DNA of 8,616 nt from Deltaproteobacteria bacterium (GCA_003646705.1 QMLK01000028.1:1-8616), one strand, 5' to 3'; positions 1 to 6,207 are shown, counted from the stretch's first letter. The notes: generated from the sequence alone by a model not told the origin. Numbers and translations are program-made.

Positions 1-195
1 AGGCGAATGCTCGAGGAACCGATACCGGACAGATATATACCCCCCATAGGGGAGGATCTTGGGTCGATGTTGGACGACTATTATGAACTCAGGGGCTGGG
101 ATGTGACTTCAGGAATACCGAGAGAAGAAAAACTGAGGGAGTTGGGGTTGGATTTCGTCATAGAGGATTTGAAGGACCTAAAGAGAGGTAATTAG
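1..195 (+). CDS. aor: Aldehyde:ferredoxin oxidoreductase, C-terminal end (5' part outside window)
   Basis: Only the last 64 codons are visible; the frame is open to the left edge, so the ATG at 7 is internal and not a start. Members of this family oxidise aldehydes to carboxylates with a tungsten (or molybdenum) bis-pyranopterin cofactor and one 4Fe-4S cluster, passing electrons to ferredoxin, in the cytoplasm. The visible tail has the family's usual ending: a proline-rich 'EEPIPD' segment, then 'LDDYYELRGWD' and 'GIPREEKLRELGLD', where the family typically has a Y-x-x-RGWD-x-x-G-x-P-x-x-x-x-L-x-x-LGL pattern. The cofactor and cluster residues lie outside the window and cannot be checked. A MoaD-fold gene follows after 15 bases, a common arrangement for these oxidoreductases. 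It is the first visible gene of a six-gene plus-strand string. Substrate is unknown. The family call is confident despite the short fragment. Confidence 0.85.
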   Translation, partial: RRMLEEPIPDRYIPPIGEDLGSMLDDYYELRGWDVTSGIPREEKLRELGLDFVIEDLKDLKRGN

Positions 196-210
196 GGTTA
201 AAGATTTCTT

Positions 211-495
211 ATGACCTCGAGAAAAAAGCGCCTTTCCCTGAGATATGTCGGTCATATAGCCTTTCTGACGGGTAAGTCCCGTGAGGCGGTAGAACTCGAC
301 GAAACGGAGGACATCTCAGACCTCATCGCTAGATTGGACGAGAGGTATCCAGGGCTGAAGGACCTCTTCATGCCAAAAGGGGGGGTCTTCAACTCGAGAA
401 CGGGGATACTCGTGAGGAGGGCGGGGCAGCCCACCTTCTCCGTGATCGATGAAGGGGAGAGGGTCGAAGACGGCGATATCATCACCCTTTGGTGA
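211..495 (+). CDS. MoaD/ThiS-family (beta-grasp) protein lacking the terminal Gly-Gly
   Basis: This 94-residue protein has the size and pattern of MoaD/ThiS sulfur carriers: an N-terminal strand (RLSLRYVGHIAFLTG), an acidic helix (DISDLIARLDERYPGL), a mid-region 'GILVRR' strand, and a final 'VEDGDIITLW' matching the family's DGDxVxLxP segment. In molybdopterin synthase the MoaD C-terminal Gly-Gly is thiocarboxylated and donates sulfur to the pterin. Here translation stops right after 'TLW', so the usual tail ending in GG is absent. It may be a structural or regulatory relative, or a non-functional carrier. It lies 15 bases downstream of the aldehyde oxidoreductase, suggesting a role in maturing or binding its pterin cofactor. 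The ATG at 211 is preceded only by a weak purine stretch (GGGTTAAAG), so translation may depend on coupling to the upstream gene. Confidence 0.75.
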   Translation: MTSRKKRLSLRYVGHIAFLTGKSREAVELDETEDISDLIARLDERYPGLKDLFMPKGGVFNSRTGILVRRAGQPTFSVIDEGERVEDGDIITLW

Positions 496-501
496 AGGAG
501 G
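495..501 (+). promoter_or_regulatory. Strong ribosome binding site of the cupin gene
   Basis: AAGGAGG ends six bases before the ATG at 508 and begins on the last base of the preceding stop codon. It fixes the cupin start and supports coupling with the MoaD-like gene. Confidence 0.8.
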
Positions 502-507
502 CCGAAG

Positions 508-849
508 ATGGCAAAGCCGGAAATAGAGTTCTGCGATCCGGAGGTCAACTTCCAGTGGAGGCCTGTTGAGGGGAGCGTCCCGGGGATCTACGAGAAGATC
601 CTCAGCAGGGACCCCGAGACGGGCAACTACACCCGTCTGCTCAAGTTCCTCCCCGGGGTCAGGACATCCGAGGTCCTCGTCCACGACTTCTGGGAAGAGG
701 TCATCATCTTGAAGGGTGAGCTGGTCGATCTGGGAAAGGACGAGACATACGGCGAGGGCTTCTACGCGTGCCGCCCCCCGGGGATGAAGCACGGGCCGTA
801 CTTCGTCCCGCGGGGCTGTATCACCTTCGAGATCCGCTACTATAAGTAG
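508..849 (+). CDS. Small single-domain cupin protein
   Basis: A 113-residue protein with one cupin barrel. Cupin motif 1 is seen as PG (49-50), then H59, E63 and G70. Motif 2 is G84 through P91-G92 and H95, matching P-x-G-x-x-H. The usual first histidine of the H-x-H pair in motif 1 is Leu57, so a bound metal would have H59, E63 and H95 but lack the fourth ligand. Small cupins of this kind include ChrR-type metal-binding domains, dioxygenases and isomerases. In an anaerobic context a dioxygenase is unlikely, and sugar- or acid-isomerase or binding roles are possible. The start is clear: ATG at 508 with AAGGAGG six bases upstream, overlapping the stop region of the MoaD-like gene. It is in the same string as the oxidoreductase. 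Specific function is unknown. Confidence 0.75.
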   Translation: MAKPEIEFCDPEVNFQWRPVEGSVPGIYEKILSRDPETGNYTRLLKFLPGVRTSEVLVHDFWEEVIILKGELVDLGKDETYGEGFYACRPPGMKHGPYFVPRGCITFEIRYYK

Positions 850-857
850 AGCCAGCC

Positions 858-877
858 CTCCTTCAGGAAGGGGAAGG
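858..877 (+). promoter_or_regulatory. Ribosome binding site of the DUF2848 gene inside a small hairpin
   Basis: The purine run at 865-877 is the only Shine-Dalgarno candidate and selects the TTG start at 880. Bases 858-863 can pair with 868-873 (six pairs, one G-U) around a CAGG loop. This would partly cover the site. The stem is short and may be fortuitous. Confidence 0.45.
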
Positions 878-879
878 CC

Positions 880-1575
880 TTGAAGACAGTCCCTTTCACC
901 TTAGAGACCAAGGATGGCCGGAGGGGCCTCGATTTCCCCGTCAGACGCATGGTCAATGCGGGTTATTCAGGCAGGGATCAGCAGGAGGTCAGAAGACACA
1001 TAGAGGAGCTCAGAAGGGAAGGGATCCCAGCACCGGAGAGCACCCCCACCCTTTACCCCGTGATCACCGATCTTCTGACCCTCCAGGAGGAGATCGAGGT
1101 CGTCGGAGACAGGACCTCGGGGGAGGCGGAGTTTGTACTGCTTGTGGGGGATGAGGGCTGTCTTGTGGGCGTCGGCAGCGATCACACGGACCGGGAACTG
1201 GAGACGGTGGACATCACGAAGGCGAAACAGGTCTGCCCCAACGTCATGGGCCCCAAGGTCTGGTCGCTCGATGAGGTGCAGGACCACTGGGATGCCCTGG
1301 TCCTGCGCAGCTGGGTCTCAGAGGGAGGGCAACGGACCCTTTACCAGGAGGCCGCTCTAGAGGCCCTCCTGCCGCCACGGGAGCTGATGGCCTTCGTTCG
1401 CTCGAGGCTCAAGGACGGCCGACTGGAGGGGATGGTGATCTTTTCGGGCACGGTCTCCATCCTGACGCCTGAGATCATATATGGGGACTCTTTCGAGGTG
1501 GAGCTCGAGGACCCAGTGCTGGGCAGGAGGCTTTCGTGCCGCTACAGGGTCAAGCGCCTCGATTACCTTTTCTGA
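880..1575 (+). CDS. DUF2848 family protein (possible hydrolase related to the FAH fold)
   Basis: This 231-residue protein matches DUF2848 by its conserved blocks in order: 'AGYSGRD' with 'HIEELRREGI' (27-50), 'TPTLYPV' followed by 'LLTLQEEIEVVG' (about 55-76), 'TSGEAEFVLL', 'VGVGSDHTDRELE' (about 97-109), 'KQVCPNVMG' and 'HWDALVLRSW'. Length is normal for the family. The SDHTD block with Asp/His/Glu residues resembles a metal or acid-base site. DUF2848 has no settled biochemical function; distant similarity to fumarylacetoacetate hydrolase-like enzymes is suggested by general knowledge of the family, not shown here. DUF2848 genes often sit beside amidases and organic-acid transporters, and here a nitrilase-type amidase follows after 8 bases. 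The start is TTG at 880, preceded by the purine run AGGAAGGGGAAGG. No other start is consistent with both the RBS and the family's N-terminus. Confidence 0.85.
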   Translation: MKTVPFTLETKDGRRGLDFPVRRMVNAGYSGRDQQEVRRHIEELRREGIPAPESTPTLYPVITDLLTLQEEIEVVGDRTSGEAEFVLLVGDEGCLVGVGSDHTDRELETVDITKAKQVCPNVMGPKVWSLDEVQDHWDALVLRSWVSEGGQRTLYQEAALEALLPPRELMAFVRSRLKDGRLEGMVIFSGTVSILTPEIIYGDSFEVELEDPVLGRRLSCRYRVKRLDYLF

Positions 1576-1583
1576 GGGGGGAC

Positions 1584-2357
1584 ATGCGTCTGGCATGCAT
1601 CCAGATGGAGGTCGGGGACAGGGACAAGGCGGCCCATCTGGCCCATGCTGAGGAGCTCCTCCTCGAGGCTAAGGGGGCGGACCTGGTGTTGCTGCCCGAG
1701 ATCTGGAACATCGGCTACTTCTCCTTCGACAGGTACGAAGGGGAGAGCGAGACCCTGGAGGGGGAGACCGTCCATTTGATCTCCGCAATGGCCAGAAGGC
1801 TCGGGGCCTATATCCTCGGGGGGAGCATGGTGATCCGGAGGGAGGGCAAGCTATACAACACCAGCCTCCTCTTCGACCCGAAGGGCCAGATCCTCGCGAC
1901 CTACGACAAGATCCACCTCTTCGGCTACGGCTCCAGGGAGAGCCAGCTGCTGAGCCGGGGAGAGAGGGTGGTTGTAGTGAAGACGGCCCTTGGCACCTTC
2001 GGCCTTTCGACCTGCTACGACCTGAGGTTCCCCGAGCTTTACAGGAAGATGATGTACGACGGCGCCGAGGTCTTCCTGGTGGTGGCTGCCTGGCCCTATC
2101 CACGGCTTGAACACTGGATCATGTTCAACCGCATAAGGGCTGTGGAGAATTGTGCCTTCCTCGCCTCGGCCAACTGCGTAGGGGTGAATCGAGGGGTGCG
2201 CCTTTGCGGACACAGCATGATCGTCGACCCCTGGGGGGTGATCATGGCCAGCGCCGGTGACGAGGAGACCATCATCTGGGCGGACCTCGACATCGAAAAG
2301 GTCCATCAGGTCAGGGCTGAGTTTCCGGCCCTGCGCGACATCGTATTTCGGGTTTAA
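1584..2357 (+). CDS. Nitrilase-superfamily carbon-nitrogen hydrolase (omega-amidase-like)
   Basis: A 257-residue cytoplasmic amidase of the nitrilase superfamily, which hydrolyses amide or carbamoyl C-N bonds through a Glu-Lys-Cys triad. All three residues are visible: E39 in 'LLPEIWN', K109 in 'YDKIHLF' and C144 in 'STCYDLRFPELYR'. The later 'FNRIRAVENCAFLASAN' and 'GHSMIVDPWG' blocks are also typical. Length and the CYDLRFPEL signature resemble the Nit2/YafV omega-amidase group, which acts on small dicarboxylic acid monoamides. N-carbamoyl hydrolases are an alternative. The start at ATG 1584 is preferred because 'MRLACIQMEVGD' is the normal N-terminus and GAGGGGG lies four bases upstream. 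An in-frame GTG at 1536 would overlap DUF2848 by 40 bases and add a non-family extension. With a reductase next door it could open or deamidate a reduced cyclic amide, but that is inference. Confidence 0.9.
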   Translation: MRLACIQMEVGDRDKAAHLAHAEELLLEAKGADLVLLPEIWNIGYFSFDRYEGESETLEGETVHLISAMARRLGAYILGGSMVIRREGKLYNTSLLFDPKGQILATYDKIHLFGYGSRESQLLSRGERVVVVKTALGTFGLSTCYDLRFPELYRKMMYDGAEVFLVVAAWPYPRLEHWIMFNRIRAVENCAFLASANCVGVNRGVRLCGHSMIVDPWGVIMASAGDEETIIWADLDIEKVHQVRAEFPALRDIVFRV

Positions 2358-2373
2358 GACCCAGCGGAAGGAC

Positions 2374-2382
2374 AGGGGGAGG
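2374..2382 (+). promoter_or_regulatory. Ribosome binding site selecting the PreA-like start
   Basis: AGGGGGAGG lies just upstream of ATG 2386 and after the nitrilase stop. It rules out the longer in-frame reading from 2257, which would overlap the nitrilase gene and add 43 residues foreign to the family. Confidence 0.75.
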
Positions 2383-2385
2383 ATC

Positions 2386-3579
2386 ATGGCAAACCTTGAG
2401 GTGGAGTTCTGCGGTCTGGCCTTCAAGAACCCCATCGTCGTCTCCTCCATAGAGCCCACCAACAGCCTCGAGGGGCTCAAGAGGTGTGTGGACGCGGGGG
2501 CCGCCGGGGCCGTGGTGAAGACGATAACCGACATGCCTCAGCTTGCCGCCCTCACAAGACACGCCAAGTACGCCATCCTCGACCAAGAAGGGAAGGCCAT
2601 CGGGGGCAAGGTCCCGAGGTCCTACGTCTTCTACAGCCGTTCCGGCTATTCCACAAGGCCGTACCGCGAATGGGCCAAGCCCCTGAGGGAAGCCCAACGT
2701 TACGCCGAGGACAACGGCGCCCATATCATCGGCAGCGTAGGGGCTGGCACCGTGGACGGATGGATCGAGATCGCAGGGATGATGGAGGACTGCGGCCTCA
2801 GGATGATCGAGCTCAACTTCGGCTGCCCCCATCCCTCCCTCATGGAGGGGACTAGGGCGGGGATGCTGCTGGGGCAGGACCCGGAGCTTGCGGCCGAGAT
2901 CACCTCGAGGGTCGCAGAGGCGGTGAAGATCCCGGTGATCGTCAAGCTCACCCCCCAGGTGAAGGACGTGGTGGAGATCGCTCAAGCGGTCAAGGAGGCC
3001 GGGGCCTCAGGGGTCACGGTCATCAACCGCTATGTGGGCTTTGCGGTCGATATCGAGAGGGGACGGCCCTGGATCGGCGGCCCCGCTGGCGTGGGGGGGC
3101 CCTGGGTGAGGTTCCTGACCCTCAGGTGGGTCCACGAGATCTATACGAAGGTGGGGATCCCCATCGCCGGCACCAACGGGATCTACGACTGGCGTGAGGC
3201 CGTGGAGTTCCTCATGACCGGTGCTCGCCTCATGGAAGTGGGCTCTGTCCTGATGCTGAAGGGCTACGGACACATAGAGAGGATCCTCTCCGGACTCCGC
3301 ACCTTCATGGAGGAACACGGCTACGAGAGCGTGGAGGCCATGATCGGCGTGGCCTCAAGGAGGTCGAAGGACTATTCACAACTGCTCAAGGCCGAAAGGA
3401 CCCACGCCGTTGTGGACCACGAGAGATGCAACAGGTGTTGGCGTTGCGTCGAGTCCTGCTTCTACGGCGCCATGGAGAGGGCAGAGGAGGAGGTGATCAC
3501 GCGGTCCGAACTCTGCATCGGCTGTGAGCTCTGCTACAACGTCTGTCCTACGGGGGCGATCTACTTCGAAGCCAGTTAA
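2386..3579 (+). CDS. PreA-like dihydroorotate dehydrogenase-fold protein with C-terminal 2x[4Fe-4S] ferredoxin domain
   Basis: A 397-residue protein. Residues 1 to about 320 form the FMN-binding TIM barrel of the dihydroorotate/dihydropyrimidine dehydrogenase family: 'NPIVVSS' (15-21), 'KTIT' (45-48), 'NFGCPHP' (144-150), 'VKLTP' (186-190), 'INRYVG' (213-218), 'GTNGIYD' (262-268). Residues 345-392 carry two 4Fe-4S motifs, C348/351/354/358 and C377/380/383/387; the first has Phe instead of Pro after its fourth Cys. This matches PreA, the pyrimidine-binding subunit of dihydropyrimidine dehydrogenase. However, at the position of the catalytic Cys just before GQDPEL (Cys671 of mammalian enzyme) there is Leu162. 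No PreT-like NAD(P)H subunit is visible, so electrons may come from ferredoxin. It probably reduces or oxidises a C=C bond in a related but different substrate. ATG 2386 has AGGGGGAGG upstream. It is the last gene of the plus-strand string. Confidence 0.85.
   Translation: MANLEVEFCGLAFKNPIVVSSIEPTNSLEGLKRCVDAGAAGAVVKTITDMPQLAALTRHAKYAILDQEGKAIGGKVPRSYVFYSRSGYSTRPYREWAKPLREAQRYAEDNGAHIIGSVGAGTVDGWIEIAGMMEDCGLRMIELNFGCPHPSLMEGTRAGMLLGQDPELAAEITSRVAEAVKIPVIVKLTPQVKDVVEIAQAVKEAGASGVTVINRYVGFAVDIERGRPWIGGPAGVGGPWVRFLTLRWVHEIYTKVGIPIAGTNGIYDWREAVEFLMTGARLMEVGSVLMLKGYGHIERILSGLRTFMEEHGYESVEAMIGVASRRSKDYSQLLKAERTHAVVDHERCNRCWRCVESCFYGAMERAEEEVITRSELCIGCELCYNVCPTGAIYFEAS
3576..3579. other. Shared TTAA: stop codons of two convergent genes
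   Basis: The palindrome TTAA holds TAA on both strands. Plus 3577-3579 ends the PreA-like gene and minus 3578-3576 ends the lyase gene. The genes therefore overlap tail to tail by three to four bases and leave no room for an intergenic terminator. Confidence 0.95.
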
Positions 3580-4451
3580 CCCTTGTATCTTTGTTCCATC
3601 TCCATTATCCGCGGCAGGCCTATTATCTCGTTGAACTCCCCCCACGTTACGAATTTGTCCATCAAGGCCTCCGTCGACCCCTCCTCTCTCAACACCCTTA
3701 AGGCCTCGCTGACGGCCTTTGTGGTCGCCCATAGGGTCGTCAGCGGGAAGGCTATCAACTTGAAACCGATCTCTTCGGCCTGCTGGGCAGTGAGGATGGG
3801 GGTCTTTCCCCCTTCGATCAAGTTGACGATGAGGGGTTTGTCTATCTCCTCGACCGCCCTCTTCATCTGTTCCACGTCCTCGTACGCCTCGATGAAGATG
3901 AAGTCGGCCCCTGCTTCGCTGTAGAGCTTTGCCCGTCGCAGGGCCTCATCGAAGCCGTGGGTGGCGATGGCGTCACATCGGGCCCCTACCACGAAGTCCG
4001 GGTCCTCTTCGTCCCTCGCGTCTATTGCAGCCCTTATCTTGGAGACCATCTCATCGGCTGAGATGACCTGCTTGCCCGCCAGGTGGCCGCACCTCTTGGG
4101 CCAGACCTGATCCTCTATGAACAGCCCCGCAGCCCCCGCCCTGATGTATTCCTTGACCGTCCTGTAGACGTTTATCGCGTTCCCATAACCCGTATCTGCG
4201 TCCGCCAAGACCGGGATGCGGACCGCCCTGGCTATCGACTGGACCCTGTCGCACATCTCCTTGAAGCAGACCAGCCCCACGTCCGGCTGCCCCAGGAGGC
4301 TGGCTGCCACCCCGTAGCCGGTGTGGGTTATCACCTCGAAGCCGGCCCTCTCGGCCAATATGGCGGTCAGGGCATCGTAGACACCCGGCAAGACTATCGC
4401 CCCTGGCTGCTTCAGCAGATCCCTGAACTTGGTGGTATTCTTCTCCTTCAC
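3576..4451 (-). CDS. Isocitrate lyase/PEP mutase-family C-C lyase, 2,3-dimethylmalate lyase-like
   Basis: A 291-residue TIM-barrel enzyme of the isocitrate lyase/phosphoenolpyruvate mutase superfamily, which cleaves 2-hydroxy-dicarboxylates to an oxoacid and a carboxylate using Mg2+. Visible residues: '[10 protein letters not shown]' (42-51), metal ligands D84/D86 in 'DADTGYG', E113, and the lyase catalytic loop 'KRCGH' with C121. 'EGGKTP' follows N210 (210-218). The KRCGH loop marks a true lyase and not a mutase. The 'NLIEGGKTP' segment differs from the 'NITEFG' of methylisocitrate lyase PrpB and resembles dimethylmalate lyase, oxaloacetate-cleaving and petal-death-protein relatives. With the upstream hydratase and isomerase, 2,3-dimethylmalate to pyruvate plus propionate is the best guess; methylisocitrate or another 2-methylmalate is possible. 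The start is GTG at 4451, overlapping the small-subunit stop as GTGA, with AGGAGGT upstream. Its stop overlaps that of the convergent PreA-like gene. Confidence 0.85.
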   Translation of the reverse strand: MKEKNTTKFRDLLKQPGAIVLPGVYDALTAILAERAGFEVITHTGYGVAASLLGQPDVGLVCFKEMCDRVQSIARAVRIPVLADADTGYGNAINVYRTVKEYIRAGAAGLFIEDQVWPKRCGHLAGKQVISADEMVSKIRAAIDARDEEDPDFVVGARCDAIATHGFDEALRRAKLYSEAGADFIFIEAYEDVEQMKRAVEEIDKPLIVNLIEGGKTPILTAQQAEEIGFKLIAFPLTTLWATTKAVSEALRVLREEGSTEALMDKFVTWGEFNEIIGLPRIMEMEQRYKG

Positions 4452-4951
4452 CGCTCACCTCCTGACTTCAGGATCTGTCTTGCGTATTCGATCAGGCCCC
4501 CTGCTGATATTAGCCCCTTTATGAAGTCGGGATATGGGGCGGCCTTAAACACCATGCCCTTGCTCAGGTTCGTTATTTCTCCCGAGGAGAGATCAACCTC
4601 AAGTTCATCCCCTGTCTCGGTGTTGTCCACAGCCTCGGCACACTCCAAGACAGGAAGCCCTATATTTATCGCGTTGCGGAAGAAGATCCTGGCGAAGCTC
4701 TTGGCTATCACACAGGAAATACCCGCTCCCTTTATGGACAAGGGGGCGATCTCTCGAGAGGAACCGCAGCCGAAATTGGAAGTCGCTACGATGATGTCCC
4801 CTCTGCGCACCTTCTGTGCAAAGGATGGATCGATGTTCTCCATGCAGTGCCTTCCCAGCTCGACGGGATCTCGCAAATTTGCATAGCGAGCAGGGATAAT
4901 GGCGTCGGTGTCTATGTTGCTTCCGTATTTGTGGACCCTCCCCCTTATCAT
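4448..4951 (-). CDS. LeuD-type hydro-lyase small subunit (DmdB-like, probable dimethylmaleate hydratase small subunit)
   Basis: A 167-residue aconitase 'swivel' domain protein, the small subunit of isopropylmalate/homoaconitate-type dehydratases. Signature blocks: '[12 protein letters not shown]' (12-23), '[12 protein letters not shown]' (59-70) and '[18 protein letters not shown]' (83-100). At about 167 residues it is the short form, found in archaeal-type LeuD, HacB and DmdB, not the roughly 200-residue enterobacterial LeuD. The substrate loop reads 'YANLRDP' (23-29) instead of the simple YLRT/YLRD/YLVM types, and the usual His of SSREHAP is Ile68. Both suggest a substrate other than isopropylmalate. 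ATG 4951 overlaps the large-subunit stop as ATGA and has AGGAGGT nine bases upstream. Reading further upstream in the same frame would run inside the large-subunit gene. Adjacent isomerase and lyase genes point to catabolism of a branched dicarboxylate. Confidence 0.88.
   Translation of the reverse strand: MIRGRVHKYGSNIDTDAIIPARYANLRDPVELGRHCMENIDPSFAQKVRRGDIIVATSNFGCGSSREIAPLSIKGAGISCVIAKSFARIFFRNAINIGLPVLECAEAVDNTETGDELEVDLSSGEITNLSKGMVFKAAPYPDFIKGLISAGGLIEYARQILKSGGER
4457..4463 (-). promoter_or_regulatory. Ribosome binding site of the lyase gene (GTG start)
   Basis: On the minus strand AGGAGGT lies five bases before the GTG at 4451, inside the end of the hydratase small-subunit gene. It decides the GTG start and indicates translational coupling through the GTGA overlap. 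Confidence 0.8.
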
Positions 4952-6201
4952 GGTTTGGCCACCTCCTCGGGATGACAGATCTCGCCCGTTACAGCACTGG
5001 CAGCTGCAACAGCGGGGTTTGAAAGGAATATCTCTGCCTCTGGGCTTCCCATCCTCCCTACGAAGTTGCGATTCGTCGTGGAGATACACCTCTCGCCGGA
5101 AGCGATGATGCCCATGTGACCCCCTACACATGGGCCACAGGTGGGTGTACTCACTACAGCCCCTGCCTCGAGGAAGACCTCTATTAAGCCCTCCCTGACC
5201 GCCTGGAGAAAGACCCGCTGCGAGCCGGGAATGACTATACATCGCACCCTGGGATGGACCCTTCTCCCCCTGAGGACTTCGGCACAGAGCCTCAGATCGT
5301 CCAGGCGACCGTTGGTGCAGCTCCCGATCACCGCCTGGTCTATCCTGAGACCCGCCACTTCGCTCACCGGTTTCACATTGTCGGGCGAATGGGGCAGCGA
5401 TATCTGGGGCTCGAGGGAAGAGGCATCGATCTCGATTGTCTGCGCATATTCTGCGTCAGGGTCGGATTCGTATGCCGTAAAGGCCCGCTCAGCCCGCGCC
5501 CTTACATAGTCAAGGGTCCTGTCATCCACGCGAAAGACCCCGGCCTTTGCCCCAGCCTCTACGGCCATATTCGCCATGGTAAACCTCTCGTCCATCGTCA
5601 ACGCATCCACAGCATCCCCTGTGAACTCCATCGCCGAGTACAAAGCGCCGTCGACACCGATTTGACCTATGGTGTAGAGGATCAAGTCCTTGCCCGTCAC
5701 CCACTTGGAGGCTTTGCCACAGTAAAGGAACTCGATGGTAGGCGGGACCTTCAGCCAGACTTCGCCTGTGGCCATGGCAAAGGCGATGTCGGTGGAGCCC
5801 ATCCCCGTGGCGAAGGCCCCCAGGGCCCCATATGTACAGGTATGAGAGTCGGCCCCGACCACCAGGTCACCGGGCAGGACGAGGCCCATCTCCGGCAGGA
5901 CGACGTGTTCTATCCCCACGTTCTCCAAATAGATCAATCCTTGTGCCTGGGCAAATTCACGGAGGCGCTTGACCTGCTCCGCCGTGGCGATGTCCTTGTT
6001 CGGGACGAAGTGATCCATTACGAAGACCACCTTTTTGGGGTCGAAGACCCCCTCTACGCCGATCTTGCCGAATTGATCCACAGCTATTCCGGCGGTGAGG
6101 TCGTTGGCCATCACCAGGTCCACCTTAGCCGTTACAAACTCCCCGGGCCTCACCTCTGCCCTGTCAGAGTGTGCCGCGATGATCTTCTCGACAATAGTCA
6201 A
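4948..6201 (-). CDS. LeuC-type hydro-lyase large subunit (DmdA-like, probable dimethylmaleate hydratase large subunit)
   Basis: A 417-residue catalytic subunit of the aconitase superfamily, isopropylmalate dehydratase/homoaconitase branch. The three 4Fe-4S ligands are seen: C295 in 'IGSCTNGR', and C355 and C358 in 'TCGPCVGG'. Other family blocks are '[23 protein letters not shown]' split over 117-138, '[11 protein letters not shown]' (60-70) and '[13 protein letters not shown]' (374-386). This enzyme type interconverts hydroxyacids and unsaturated acids by moving water across a C=C bond. Leucine biosynthesis is not favoured: no leuA or leuB is present, and the neighbours are a PrpF-family isomerase and a malate-type lyase. 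In Eubacterium barkeri the same trio (Mii, DmdAB, Dml) degrades methylitaconate. The start is TTG at 6201, giving the normal N-terminus '[11 protein letters not shown]', with AAGGAG six bases upstream. The gap to the isomerase gene is 22 bases; the end overlaps the small subunit by 4 bases. Confidence 0.88.
   Translation of the reverse strand: MTIVEKIIAAHSDRAEVRPGEFVTAKVDLVMANDLTAGIAVDQFGKIGVEGVFDPKKVVFVMDHFVPNKDIATAEQVKRLREFAQAQGLIYLENVGIEHVVLPEMGLVLPGDLVVGADSHTCTYGALGAFATGMGSTDIAFAMATGEVWLKVPPTIEFLYCGKASKWVTGKDLILYTIGQIGVDGALYSAMEFTGDAVDALTMDERFTMANMAVEAGAKAGVFRVDDRTLDYVRARAERAFTAYESDPDAEYAQTIEIDASSLEPQISLPHSPDNVKPVSEVAGLRIDQAVIGSCTNGRLDDLRLCAEVLRGRRVHPRVRCIVIPGSQRVFLQAVREGLIEVFLEAGAVVSTPTCGPCVGGHMGIIASGERCISTTNRNFVGRMGSPEAEIFLSNPAVAAASAVTGEICHPEEVAKP
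4961..4967 (-). promoter_or_regulatory. Ribosome binding site of the hydro-lyase small subunit
   Basis: AGGAGGT on the minus strand, nine bases upstream of ATG 4951 and within the last codons of the large-subunit gene. It fixes the start and supports coupled synthesis of the two subunits. Confidence 0.8.
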
Positions 6202-6207
6202 GGCCTT

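Noticed and set aside
484..507. Frameshift at the end of the MoaD-like gene that might restore a Gly-Gly ending
   Set aside because: The shifted frame does give an internal Gly-Gly, but continues several residues past it, and these bases are the Shine-Dalgarno of the cupin gene. There is no sign of a lost tail.
2257..2385. 43-residue N-terminal extension of the PreA-like protein
   Set aside because: It overlaps the nitrilase gene in another frame; ATG 2386 has a good ribosome binding site and starts the family sequence.
1851..2985. Overlapping minus-strand open frames opposite the nitrilase and PreA-like genes
   Set aside because: No ribosome binding sites or recognisable domains; both plus-strand genes have full catalytic or cofactor motifs there.
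3560..3620. Bidirectional transcription terminator at the convergent junction
   Set aside because: I see no stem-loop with a T-run around the TTAA; both sides are coding sequence.
4952..5242. Longer reading of the hydro-lyase small subunit starting at 5242
   Set aside because: The extension lies inside the large-subunit gene and is not family-like; ATG 4951 with AGGAGGT and the ATGA overlap gives the normal N-terminus.
4448..6201. Leucine biosynthesis leuCD
   Set aside because: Family match is real, but leuA and leuB are absent, the small-subunit loop is atypical, and an isomerase and a C-C lyase flank the pair in the same coupled string.
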